Origin: CALLVY01 sp937899855
Lineage (GTDB): Bacteria > Bacteroidota > Bacteroidia > Chitinophagales > Saprospiraceae
Length of the DNA stretch: 64,000 bases
Assembly: GCA_039820405.1 (NCBI GenBank)
Contig: JBCBQC010000008.1
Location: 59,530 to 123,529, forward strand
Direction of reading: 5' to 3'
Below, piece after piece: positions 42,331-50,883 of this stretch. The stretch's first letter is position 1; each line of letters opens with the position of its first letter. A program made the position numbers and the translations under genes. The notes under the pieces were generated by a model. The model had not been told where the DNA came from and ran no database searches. It was given only the letters and a program-made list of their open reading frames with translations.

Positions 42331-43199
42331 GTAACGAGCCACTTTTCGATTTGCTCCGCAATTTCGGGAAAGCGACCCGGCGCGGGAACGTGTTTAGAAG
42401 CCTTCAAGATATGATATCCCCGAAAATTTTTAAAAAAACGCCGACATTTTTCCAGCGACTGCTCCGTGGGAAAAAAGACATCGTTCTCTACTGCCAGTAG
42501 GTAAACGGGGGCTTCTACCGCCGCTAGCTCGGCGGCCGTCGCCATCGGTGGGCGCCGAAAGTCTACCTTGACCCCCAGCAGCATCCGCCGCTGAAAGGCC
42601 AGGGTCCACTCGTCCACCTCCGTCACAAAAGCCTTCATAAAGGCCAGCAGTTCGCGTTCCCCCTTGCGCCACATAAAGCGCAACAGCGGCCAGGTAATCT
42701 GCCGCCAGGTCGACCAGGCCGAGCCCGCACTAAAACCCGCCGGGACGAGAAAAATGGCCTTGCCAACCCGTTGGGGAGCCCGCGCCAGCAGGCGTTGGAG
42801 CAAAAAGGCACCGTAGGAAATGCCGACCACCGCGGGCGCCCGCAGCTCGAGCTGGTCCAGGCAGTCCACCAACCAATCGCCAATGGTCGCCCCGCGTAGT
42901 GGCAAGCGCACCGGATCGCTCTTGCCCACCTGACCGAGGGTATCGATGCCGTACAGGCAGTAATGGTCGCCCAAGGGCGCCATGGGCTCCAGGGCCAGCG
43001 GCGCCCCCGCATTGATGCCGTGCAGCAGTACGACGGGCGGCCCCTGAGGATTGCCCGCTACGATGACGTGGGTACGGCCCGTCGCCGTCTCCAGATAGCG
43101 GTCCTCGTAAGGCGACAATCCGGTATCCCGCATTTTTTGCTCGTAGAGTGCCAGTAAAGCGGTTCGATCCTGTTCTGATTGGTAGATGGTGGAGCTCAT
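42327..43199 (-). CDS. Alpha/beta hydrolase
   Basis: The 290-residue soluble hydrolase has the oxyanion-loop motif 'VVLLHGINAG', the nucleophile elbow GISYG (Ser) and the final His in 'ASKHVPAPGRFPEIAEQIE', which is the classic epoxide hydrolase/haloperoxidase-like layout; the acid is probably in 'LAVENDVFFP'. It is divergent from the TetR regulator, which is usually a sign that the regulator controls it. Its stop overlaps the topB start in ATGA, so the two are co-transcribed. Confidence 0.92.
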   Translation of the reverse strand: MSSTIYQSEQDRTALLALYEQKMRDTGLSPYEDRYLETATGRTHVIVAGNPQGPPVVLLHGINAGAPLALEPMAPLGDHYCLYGIDTLGQVGKSDPVRLPLRGATIGDWLVDCLDQLELRAPAVVGISYGAFLLQRLLARAPQRVGKAIFLVPAGFSAGSAWSTWRQITWPLLRFMWRKGERELLAFMKAFVTEVDEWTLAFQRRMLLGVKVDFRRPPMATAAELAAVEAPVYLLAVENDVFFPTEQSLEKCRRFFKNFRGYHILKASKHVPAPGRFPEIAEQIEKWLVT

Positions 43200-43214
43200 A
43201 TTGTATTTTTAGGC

Positions 43215-43246
43215 TTGGAGATTTGGTGGGCAAAATGCTAGCTTTG
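43215..43246 (+). promoter_or_regulatory. Bacteroidota-type promoter for the TetR gene
   Basis: TTG at 43215-43217 is separated by 21 bases from TAGCTTTG at 43239-43246, an exact TAnnTTTG box with the spacing known for Bacteroidota. It points toward the TetR gene start at 43300. Confidence 0.6.
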
Positions 43247-43272
43247 CTTCCGTAAGATAAGTATTTTTTTTA

Positions 43273-43296
43273 AATTTAGGCCAAATGGACTAAATT
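43273..43296. promoter_or_regulatory. Palindromic operator for the TetR regulator
   Basis: A 24-bp palindrome with arms AATTTAGGCCA and TGGACTAAATT (ten of eleven positions pair, centre AA) ends three bases before the TetR ATG and lies just after its predicted transcription start. Size and position fit an autoregulatory TetR operator that could also govern the divergent hydrolase-topB operon. Confidence 0.65.
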
Positions 43297-43299
43297 AAT

Positions 43300-43920
43300 A
43301 TGACAAAAACCAAACGGCAGATCATCGACACCGCCCGCCAGTTGTTCAACCAGCGTGGACTGCGCAATACCACCCTGCGCGACGTGGCCGCCGCACTGGG
43401 CAAGAGCTATGGAAACGTGACCTATCACTTTGCCAACAAGGAAGTCCTGTTGGAGGCCTTGTACGAAGGGTACCTGGAAGAACTTCAGGAGATCGGGACC
43501 CGCATCCGGACGCAATTGGGGGAGGGCCTGGATCGTTTTCTGGCGGCTCCTTCCCTGACTTTTGAGCTCGCTTGGCGCTATCTGTTCTTCTCGGTGGATT
43601 ACGTGGAGTTGCGCCGTCATTTTCCACGGTTGGTCGAGCGGATGCTTCAGGAACAGCACGCGCGCAAACAAATCTGGTTGGGGGCACTGCGCACCTTACA
43701 GGCCGAGGGTTTTCTACGAGCGGATCTGGGGGGGGAAGAATTGGACTACTTGATGGAGCTGAGTGGGGTGGTGCGGACCTTCTTTTTTCAGCAAATTTCT
43801 GGCGAATCGGCGTCCGACCCGGAGGCCATTCGGGGGCGTTACCTTCGTTTTGTTAACCAACTGCTCTGGCCGTATCTCAGTGCGGTCGGACGGGAGCGTT
43901 ACCGCGCCCTGGGGTTTTAG
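43300..43920 (+). CDS. TetR-family transcriptional regulator
   Basis: The 206-residue protein has the N-terminal TetR helix-turn-helix: 'KRQIIDTARQLFNQRGLRNT', 'LRDVAAALGKSYGNVTYHFANKEVLL'. The C-terminal ligand-binding helices are variable and suggest no particular ligand. It is divergent from the alpha/beta hydrolase gene, with a palindrome in front of its own start, so autorepression and control of the hydrolase operon are likely. Confidence 0.93.
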   Translation: MTKTKRQIIDTARQLFNQRGLRNTTLRDVAAALGKSYGNVTYHFANKEVLLEALYEGYLEELQEIGTRIRTQLGEGLDRFLAAPSLTFELAWRYLFFSVDYVELRRHFPRLVERMLQEQHARKQIWLGALRTLQAEGFLRADLGGEELDYLMELSGVVRTFFFQQISGESASDPEAIRGRYLRFVNQLLWPYLSAVGRERYRALGF

Positions 43921-43923
43921 CTG

Positions 43924-43936
43924 TGGCTTCTAGTGG
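43924..43936. repeat. 13-bp match to the right end of the MITE-like element
   Basis: TGGCTTCTAGTGG occurs here and at 24889-24901, across the right boundary of the element there. No matching left end was found within the following 220 bases, so it may be a solo remnant. Confidence 0.4.
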
Positions 43937-44148
43937 CCATACAACTAATCCCGAAATATTCAGTTCTTTAATGGGGACGCGTCCGATAATAATCTCGCGG
44001 CGCGTTCGGAGCGTTAAAACGCCCCCTCTTTTGGGCGCTGGTCCGCCTCAGCGGTAGCCAGGCCAGAGCCGGGGCAAGTAGGACCAAAATTTGCTCCTAG
44101 CACAAGTAAAAATACTCGTAAGCGACCCGCTAGTGTAACTGTTGACCG

Positions 44149-46659
44149 ATGTATCGTTTGACCCTATTGATCGGATTGTGGTGTAGCCTCGCCACTTGGT
44201 GTCTGCCCCATTACGGAAACGCCCAGGCCATCCGTGGTCGGGTCCTCGATCAGGAAGACCTGCCCATTCCCTTTGCCAATATTTTTGTCCAACAAATCCA
44301 GTCCGGGACCTCCGCGGATGAGAACGGGGAATTTTACCTCGCCCTCGTAGCGGGGGAATACAACTTGGTGGTTTCCGCCCTGGGCTACGAGAGTGGGATT
44401 CAGATCGTTCAGTTGGGGGATCGGGAATTGGTGGTGGAGTTTCGTTTGGCGCGTTCCGATCTGGATTTGGAAGAAGTCGTCGTACGCGCTTCCAAGCGGG
44501 ACCCGGCCTACGCCATCATCCAGAAAGCCATCGAGGCCAAGGCCCAGTACCTGCGTCAGGCGGCGCAGTGGCGTTGTGGGGTTTACCTCAAGGCCACCGA
44601 GAAGGTGGAAGAAAAAGAACGTCAGCGGCGGCGGAAACGGGAGGAGCAGGAGGGTTCGTTGATCGAAATTTCCGGGGGTGGGGCACCACCCATGCCCAGC
44701 GAACAACTGCAGGAAGCTGAGTTGGCCGATCAACTCCGGATGGTGGAGATACAGTTGGTCCTCAATCACCAGGCCCCCCAGCGTTACAAGGAGGAACGGC
44801 TGGCTCACCGGGCTTACGGCTCCCAGGAGGGTTTGTTCGTCCCCAATTTTGCCGACCTGGATTTCAATTTTTACCGCAACCTCGTCTCGCTTCGCGGCAT
44901 CGCCGAGGTCCCACTCATTTCCCCGATCAGCCGTACCGCCTTTTTGGCCTACAAGTACAAACTCATCAGCAGCCGTGCCGAAGGCAACCAACTGGTCCAC
45001 AAAATTCGCGTGAGCCCGCGCAAGGTCGGCAACGCCACCGCCAAGGGCTATATTTACATCAACGATGGCCTGTGGAACATCAACCGCATCGAGCTCCAAC
45101 TGAGTCGCGGGGCGCTGCGCTTCTATGATTCCTTCAAGTTGGAGCAAAGTTACGTCCAACATCAGGACAGCCTCTGGCTGGTGAACCGGCAGGCCTTTCG
45201 CTACGAGACCAAACAGGGGCGCTACAAAAAATTCCGGGGGGAGACCCTACTGCGCTACGCAGATTACGAGTGGAACTATCCCTTCCCTCCCAAGTTTTTT
45301 GGCAACGAGGTGGTGCGCTATTCCACCGACGCCTTCGAACGCGACAGCAGCTTTTGGCGGGGTACCCGACCGGAGCCGCTCAGCCAGGAGGAAGACCAAA
45401 TGGTGCGTTACCGCGACAGCGTCGCCATCCTGCGCAACAGCCCGGCTTACCTCGACTCGGTCGAGACGGCCTTCAATCGCGTCACGCTGTTGGAAATACT
45501 CTGGGACGGAGTGGGCTTTCGCAATTACGCCAAAAAGCAAAACGTCTACATCGGCTCCATCGCCTCCTTTCTGGACTTTGAGGTGATCGGCGGTTTTCGT
45601 TTGGGGCCCTACCTCTCCTTCGACCGCAAGTACGACAATGGCCAGCGTTGGAACATTTACGGGAGTGCCAACCTGGGTCTCCGCAATCTCGATCCCCAGG
45701 GCAACGTGGCGACGACTTGGCGTTATCAGCCCCACCGCCTGGCCGATCTCGCCATCTGGGGGGGGCGGGGCTTTGAATCCATCAACAACTTCGACGCCTA
45801 CCTCAACCAATTGCGCAGCTCCAACTACATCCTCAACGATTACTTTGGGGCGCGCCACCGCTTCGAAGTCTTCAACGGTTTCTACCTCTCGGTACGGGGC
45901 GAGTTCAATGCCCGGCAATCCGTCGACAATTACAATACCCGCAATTTTCTCAACGGCATCATCACCGACGAGCCGCCCCTGGTTTTTCGCGACTACGAGG
46001 CCCTGATCACCGAGTGGAGTGTGAGTTATACGCCGCGCCAACGCTTTATGACCAAGCCCAAGGAGAAAGTGGTGCTGGGCAGTGCCTTTCCCACTTTTAC
46101 CCTGAGCCACCGCCGGGGGTGGAACGGTCCCCTCGGCAGCGACATCGACTTTGATTACCTCCAGCTGGAAATTGCCCAGGATGCTACCCTGGGGGTATGG
46201 GGCAACAGCAAGTATACCCTCCAGGCGGGGAAATTCGTCAATTCCCGGGACCTCCGTTTTGTGGACGTCCGGCGTTTTCGCCAGTCCGATCCGATTTTGT
46301 ATTCCAATCCGCTGTATTCCTTTCAGGCCCTGGATACCGCTTTGATCGCCAGGGATTGGTTTATCGAGGCACACTGGATTCACCACTTTAATGGCCTGTT
46401 GGTCAACAACATCCCGCTGGTCAAAAAGCTGCGGGTGTGGGCGGTGGCGGGGGCGGGCGTCCTGTGGATTCGGGAGAGCCAGTTTCGGCAGGAGGAGTTG
46501 TTTGCGGGCTTGGAGCGGGTGTTTAAGTTGGGGCCGCGGCGGCGCCTGCGGGTGGGGGTATACGGGGTGCTGTCGGAGTCGAATTTTTTTGGGACGCAGA
46601 CGGATTTTAAGATCTCCCTGGATTTGATTGATACCTGGAAGAAGGATTGGAGTTTTTGA
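44149..46659 (+). CDS. DUF5686 outer-membrane protein with carboxypeptidase-regulatory-like domain
   Basis: The 836-residue exported protein has a signal peptide cut near NAQA. Residues 28-105 form a CarboxypepD_reg-like beta sandwich ('IRGRVLDQEDLPIPFANIF', 'TSADENGEFYLAL'), as in TonB-dependent receptors. The rest matches DUF5686 ('EEVVVRASKRDPAYAIIQKAIEAK', 'YKYKLIS') and the final 400 residues show alternating beta strands of a barrel ending 'DLIDTWKKDWSF'. Function is unknown; an outer-membrane role is likely. A Lys/Arg/Glu-rich insertion (KEKERQRRRKREEQ) lies near residue 160. Confidence 0.9.
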   Translation: MYRLTLLIGLWCSLATWCLPHYGNAQAIRGRVLDQEDLPIPFANIFVQQIQSGTSADENGEFYLALVAGEYNLVVSALGYESGIQIVQLGDRELVVEFRLARSDLDLEEVVVRASKRDPAYAIIQKAIEAKAQYLRQAAQWRCGVYLKATEKVEEKERQRRRKREEQEGSLIEISGGGAPPMPSEQLQEAELADQLRMVEIQLVLNHQAPQRYKEERLAHRAYGSQEGLFVPNFADLDFNFYRNLVSLRGIAEVPLISPISRTAFLAYKYKLISSRAEGNQLVHKIRVSPRKVGNATAKGYIYINDGLWNINRIELQLSRGALRFYDSFKLEQSYVQHQDSLWLVNRQAFRYETKQGRYKKFRGETLLRYADYEWNYPFPPKFFGNEVVRYSTDAFERDSSFWRGTRPEPLSQEEDQMVRYRDSVAILRNSPAYLDSVETAFNRVTLLEILWDGVGFRNYAKKQNVYIGSIASFLDFEVIGGFRLGPYLSFDRKYDNGQRWNIYGSANLGLRNLDPQGNVATTWRYQPHRLADLAIWGGRGFESINNFDAYLNQLRSSNYILNDYFGARHRFEVFNGFYLSVRGEFNARQSVDNYNTRNFLNGIITDEPPLVFRDYEALITEWSVSYTPRQRFMTKPKEKVVLGSAFPTFTLSHRRGWNGPLGSDIDFDYLQLEIAQDATLGVWGNSKYTLQAGKFVNSRDLRFVDVRRFRQSDPILYSNPLYSFQALDTALIARDWFIEAHWIHHFNGLLVNNIPLVKKLRVWAVAGAGVLWIRESQFRQEELFAGLERVFKLGPRRRLRVGVYGVLSESNFFGTQTDFKISLDLIDTWKKDWSF

Positions 46660-46763
46660 GGGGAGAGGGGAATTGCGGTCGCAGAATTAGGTAAAATCAA
46701 GATTGATGGGTATGTTGTGAGGGAAGCTTTCCCGAATGTTGAACGCTACGTGAAAATCACCTT

Positions 46764-47825
46764 ATGCCTGTCTTCAAACGAATTTTACTATTGGGTCTCC
46801 CGCTGCTCCTCCTCTACGTCGGATACGTGTTGGCATCGACTGGTTTTTTTAGAACCGTTGACCCCAAATTTGCCGGAAAGGTACTTCAGGAAATCGCTCT
46901 TAAGGGAGCGGAAGATATGACGATCAGTCGGGTGGATAGTTTTGTACTGATTTCTTCCACCAACAGACTGGTTTACCCACCGACGGAAGAGGAGCGAGGC
47001 GGCTTGTATCGGATTGATTTACGCGCCAACGACTACCAACCCATTCCCTTAACGGCTGATTTGGAAATCCCCTTTGCGCCACACGGCATTTCGTATTACA
47101 AGAAGGACAGTACTTATCAGGTCATGGCCATCAACCACACTGACCAGGGCCATTCCATTGAAGTATTCGAACTGGACCATCAAAAACTGCGGCACGTTCG
47201 GACCTTGACGCATCCCTCCATGGTGCGCCCCAATGACCTGGTGTTGGTCGGCGACAATCAGTTTTACTTTACCAATGACCACGGATATACGCAAGGCCTG
47301 GGCAAATTGGCCGAGGAGTATTTGGGCCTCGCCGTTTCGAATGTGGTCCATTTTTCGGAGGGGGAATACCGAGAGGTCGCCCGGGGAATCGCTTATGCCA
47401 ATGGGATTAATTATGACCGGGCGCGAAACCTGCTGTACGTGGCTTCCCCCAGACATTTTCTGGTAAAAGTATACGCCGTAAAAGAGAATGGCTCCCTTTC
47501 CTTTGTTGAAAATATATCCTGCGGTACCGGCGTGGATAATATTGAGTTTGACCCAGCTGGAAATCTATGGATGGGGGCGCATCCCAACCTTTTGTGGTTT
47601 AATGCCTACGCAAAGGGTAAAAAAGAGACCTCGCCCTCCGAGATCATCAAAGTGACCTACGCAGGGGAAGGCGACTACGCCGTAGAAAAGGTATTTGTCA
47701 GCAAAGGAGAACGGATGTCGGCTTCGAGCGTAGCGGCGGTTTGGGGCAATCTGATCTTTGCGGGAAACGTGATGGATGATGGATTTTTGATTTTGGAGCG
47801 GGACCACTTTGGGGGAGTACAATAA
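46764..47825 (+). CDS. Paraoxonase/arylesterase family protein
   Basis: The 353-residue protein has an N-terminal hydrophobic anchor (residues 7-23) and a six-bladed propeller like serum paraoxonase. The calcium ligands of PON1 have clear counterparts: Glu50-Asp51 (GAEDM), Asn157-Asp158 (RPNDL), Asn in 'YANGIN', and Asp258-Asn259 (VDNIEFD). The His dyad also matches: His107 (APHGIS) and His125 (INHTD). PON enzymes hydrolyse lactones and aryl esters, so a periplasmic lactonase is a reasonable expectation. Bacterial PON-type proteins with all these residues are much less common than SMP-30 types. Confidence 0.88.
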   Translation: MPVFKRILLLGLPLLLLYVGYVLASTGFFRTVDPKFAGKVLQEIALKGAEDMTISRVDSFVLISSTNRLVYPPTEEERGGLYRIDLRANDYQPIPLTADLEIPFAPHGISYYKKDSTYQVMAINHTDQGHSIEVFELDHQKLRHVRTLTHPSMVRPNDLVLVGDNQFYFTNDHGYTQGLGKLAEEYLGLAVSNVVHFSEGEYREVARGIAYANGINYDRARNLLYVASPRHFLVKVYAVKENGSLSFVENISCGTGVDNIEFDPAGNLWMGAHPNLLWFNAYAKGKKETSPSEIIKVTYAGEGDYAVEKVFVSKGERMSASSVAAVWGNLIFAGNVMDDGFLILERDHFGGVQ

Positions 47826-47880
47826 AAATGGCGTAGCGCGGAGCACCGTAGCGGGCTGGGAGAATACGGAGGGAAATGTT

Positions 47881-47888
47881 TACCTTGG
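47881..47888 (+). promoter_or_regulatory. Promoter -7-like box TACCTTGG
   Basis: TACCTTGG resembles TAnnTTTG, with one mismatch in the TTTG part, and lies 24 bases before the ATG of the M50-TPR gene. Confidence 0.35.
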
Positions 47889-47912
47889 CAGGAAAAATAA
47901 AGCGAATTAGCG

Positions 47913-48983
47913 ATGTCGGTATGGCTTAGTTTAGGCTATTTTATTTTGGGTGTATTGGTCATCCTCAGTTCGCGGATGGTGACCACCACGCTACATGAAT
48001 TGGGGCACGCCATTCCCGCTTTGTGGCTGAGCCGGGGGCCGGTCAAGGTCTTTGTGGGGTCCTACGGCGACGAGGCGGGGAGTACGACCTGGCGGCTGGG
48101 GCGCTTGCACTTGTTTTTCAAATGGAACATCACCGATTGGAACCTGGGGGTCTGCGTACACACGGGCGTGCCGCGTTTGCTCGACCAATTGCTAATCGTA
48201 CTGGGTGGGCCCCTGTTCAGTTTGATTTTTGGTAGCGTCCTGCTGTTGTTTATCGGGGTCAAGAATCTGGAAGCCGGCGCCATATTTTTCCTGGCCTTTT
48301 TCGTCCTCTCCGCCATCTGGGACTTCTTTGTCAACATCATTCCCCACCACCGCCCCCTGCCCATGTTCGACGGCAGCCTGTGTTACAACGACGGCTACCA
48401 ACTGCGGCAGCTCTGGCGCAGCGCCCACTATCCCCCCGCCTACACCCAAGCCCTCCAACACCTCGACGAAGCCAATTACGCCGCCGCCATTCCCCTGCTC
48501 CAGCAAGTCATCAAAGCTGGCCATACCGATCGCGAATTGTACCACCTGCTGGCCCAAACCTACTGGAACAATCGGGAACCCGACCAGGTCCTCCGCAGCC
48601 TGGTCGAGCTGATGGAACAACATCCCCTCCGCCCCGAAGACCAGGGCCTCGTGGCCGCCGCCTACCAACAAAAGGGACAGTACGCCCAAGCCATTCACTT
48701 TTACAACCAAGCCCTGTACATCGACTTTAAAAATCCCCGTTTGCGCTTCCAACGCGGACTCACCCACCTCCAAGCTGGGGACCATGCCGAAGCCCTCCAA
48801 GATTTCGAGCGCGCCCACCACAACGGCGCCCGTTCGGCCGAGCTCCACGCCTATTGGGGGCTGGCCCTACTGCGTCGTCAAGCCCTCGCCGAAGCCAAAA
48901 CCCAGCTGGATCACGCCCACGCCCTCGATCCCGAATCGGCCCTGGTCCATCTCCACCTGGCCTTTTATTACCAACAAAAATAA
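47913..48983 (+). CDS. M50-type membrane metalloprotease with TPR repeats; C-terminus cut by an in-frame stop
   Basis: The 356-residue protein has an N-terminal membrane part with the zinc motif HELGH at residues 28-32 and a distal segment 'NIIPHHRPLPMFDG' in place of the usual N-x-x-P-x-x-x-x-DG of site-2 proteases. About four hydrophobic helices precede it. From residue 175 the chain is soluble TPR ('YAQAIHFYNQALYIDFKNP', 'HAEALQDFERAHHNGA'). The TAA at 48981 is followed in the same frame by 31 sense codons that continue the TPR pattern (ERDRALQHLDRARDLG ... MAMLRDELSR) before TAG at 49077. The gene appears to have lost its last helical hairpin by a nonsense change, unless there is readthrough or a base error. 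Confidence 0.85.
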   Translation: MSVWLSLGYFILGVLVILSSRMVTTTLHELGHAIPALWLSRGPVKVFVGSYGDEAGSTTWRLGRLHLFFKWNITDWNLGVCVHTGVPRLLDQLLIVLGGPLFSLIFGSVLLLFIGVKNLEAGAIFFLAFFVLSAIWDFFVNIIPHHRPLPMFDGSLCYNDGYQLRQLWRSAHYPPAYTQALQHLDEANYAAAIPLLQQVIKAGHTDRELYHLLAQTYWNNREPDQVLRSLVELMEQHPLRPEDQGLVAAAYQQKGQYAQAIHFYNQALYIDFKNPRLRFQRGLTHLQAGDHAEALQDFERAHHNGARSAELHAYWGLALLRRQALAEAKTQLDHAHALDPESALVHLHLAFYYQQK

Positions 48984-49020
48984 GAGCGCGATCGGGCGCT
49001 ACAGCACCTCGATCGCGCTC
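48984..49020 (-). terminator. Perfect 11-bp inverted repeat beyond the symporter gene
   Basis: GAGCGCGATCG and CGATCGCGCTC enclose a 15-base loop. On the minus strand it is followed by TTATTTTTG, so it could end the transcript of the symporter gene that stops at 49108. The same bases also encode the TPR-like extension of the gene on the plus strand. Confidence 0.5.
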
Positions 49021-49107
49021 GGGATTTGGGCAGTACCTACCACGGGATGGCGATGCTTCGCGACGAATTGAGCCGCTAGTAACCTGCCCCGCGGGAGCCC
49101 ATTTTCC

Positions 49108-50883
49108 TTACCAGAAGGAACCCACCAGCAAAGCCGTCAGAATGAGCAGGCCAATGGCCAGGATACGGTAGTTTTTGTACCAAACCACCGATTTGAGTTC
49201 TTCGGTCTCCCGGGTAAAGATGTCGCTGGTCCAGATGTAGCGGTCGAGTCGATCTTCGATGAGTTGTCCTTCCCGGGTGACGTCCTCCAGGTCGATGACA
49301 TCGTCCGTGGTGGCGGCGCGTTGGAAGGTCGCTTCCGGCTCGGGGGTGGCTATGCTGATGAAGATGTGTACCAGGGCGCAGATGATGAAGAGGTAAAAGG
49401 CCTTGTGCAAAAAGTGGATTTCCGTAACGGCTGGCGACCATCCGTAAGCCTCGTTGAACAGAATGCCGAGGGCGATGAAAAAGCCAACGAGCAGGCTGTA
49501 GAAGGAACCTTCGGAATTGGCCCGTCGCCAGAAGAGGCCGAGGATAAAGACGGCCACGACGGGAGGGCAGATAAAGGCCAACACCAACTGGAGGTATCTA
49601 AAGAGCGAGCCAAAGCGTTCGATCTGCGGCGCCCAGAGCGAGGCGAGCACTACCAGGACCAGGGTGGCGATCTGACCGATGCGGACCAATTGGTCGCTGG
49701 TGAGATTGGGCCGAGCCTTGCGGACAAAATCCATCGTAATCAGGGTGGAGGCCGAGTTGAAGGTGGCCGATACCGAACTCATCATGGCCGCCAGGAGGCC
49801 GGCGAGCACCAGGCCGAGCATACCGGCGGGCAGCAGGTCGAAGAGCAGTACCGGATAGGTCATATTCGGGCAATCCTTGAGGACCCGACAGATCGAGCCG
49901 TCGTTGAGGGTATAGTTGAGGTTACTCAGGTCCATGTTGGAATAGAGGATGATAGCGAAGGTACCGGGCAGGACCATAAAAAAGATCACGGGCAGCTTGA
50001 GTAGACCGGCGAAGAGGGCACCCCAGCGGCCGTGGTTGATGTCTTTGGCACCGAGGACGCGTTGGACCATAAACTGGTTGTTGGCCCAGAAGTAGAAGCC
50101 CAGGATGGGGGCTCCGAGTAGGAGGGCCGTCCAGGGCATGTATTCATCGTCGGCCGGTCGGATCAGGCTGAGGGTATCGGCGGCGTTGGTTTTGATCTCG
50201 CCGGCGGCGTGCTTGGCGTCGAGCCCGGCCAGGAGGGCATCCCAGCCCCCGACCTTTTCGTAGGCGAAGTAGGTGAGGATGACGGAGCCGAGTACCAGCA
50301 GAATGGCCTGGACTACTTCAGTCTGGATGACGGAATTGAGCCCGCCGGGGATGGTATACGCGGCGGCGGCGGTGGCCAGTACCAGGATGATGACGTAGGA
50401 GGGCAGGTCGGGAAAAATCAGCTTGAGTACGATATTACCCACGTACAGCCCCGCGGCGGTATCGATGATGACGTTACCGACGATGGTGATGAAGGAGAAA
50501 TAGTAGCGGGATCGGCTATCGTAGCGCCGTTCCAGAAACTCGGGCATGGTGTACACCTTGGATTGCAGGTAAAAGGGCAAGAAAAAGATGGAAAAGAAGA
50601 TCAGGATGACGGCGGCCATCCATTCGTAGTTAAAGACGTGGGTATCGGTATTGAAGGCATCACTGGCGAGTCCGACTAGGGTGGAACTGGAGATGTTGGC
50701 GGCGAAGAGGGAGATTCCCACGATGGGCCAGAGCATATCGCGGCCGGCGAGGAAGTATTCCTCGGAGCTGTTGCGTTTGGCGTGGTAGAGGCCGTAAGCG
50801 ATGATGAGGACGGCGTAGCCCACCATGATCCCAATATCGAGATAGCTGAGACTAAATTCTTTCAAAGGTTCCATTTCTTGCAT
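49108..50883 (-). CDS. Sodium/solute symporter, SGLT-like
   Basis: The 591-residue membrane protein of the SSS (SLC5) family has about fourteen helices. Typical features are 'SEEYFLAGRDMLWPIVG', 'ANISSSTLVGLASDAF', 'PGGLNSVIQTEVVQ', 'FYFWANNQFMVQRVLGAK' and the sodium-site helix 'SSVSATFNSASTLITMDF'. It resembles the vSGLT group, which carries sugars or similar solutes with sodium. The substrate cannot be fixed from sequence. It is the only gene in its transcript. Confidence 0.94.
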   Translation of the reverse strand: MQEMEPLKEFSLSYLDIGIMVGYAVLIIAYGLYHAKRNSSEEYFLAGRDMLWPIVGISLFAANISSSTLVGLASDAFNTDTHVFNYEWMAAVILIFFSIFFLPFYLQSKVYTMPEFLERRYDSRSRYYFSFITIVGNVIIDTAAGLYVGNIVLKLIFPDLPSYVIILVLATAAAAYTIPGGLNSVIQTEVVQAILLVLGSVILTYFAYEKVGGWDALLAGLDAKHAAGEIKTNAADTLSLIRPADDEYMPWTALLLGAPILGFYFWANNQFMVQRVLGAKDINHGRWGALFAGLLKLPVIFFMVLPGTFAIILYSNMDLSNLNYTLNDGSICRVLKDCPNMTYPVLLFDLLPAGMLGLVLAGLLAAMMSSVSATFNSASTLITMDFVRKARPNLTSDQLVRIGQIATLVLVVLASLWAPQIERFGSLFRYLQLVLAFICPPVVAVFILGLFWRRANSEGSFYSLLVGFFIALGILFNEAYGWSPAVTEIHFLHKAFYLFIICALVHIFISIATPEPEATFQRAATTDDVIDLEDVTREGQLIEDRLDRYIWTSDIFTRETEELKSVVWYKNYRILAIGLLILTALLVGSFW

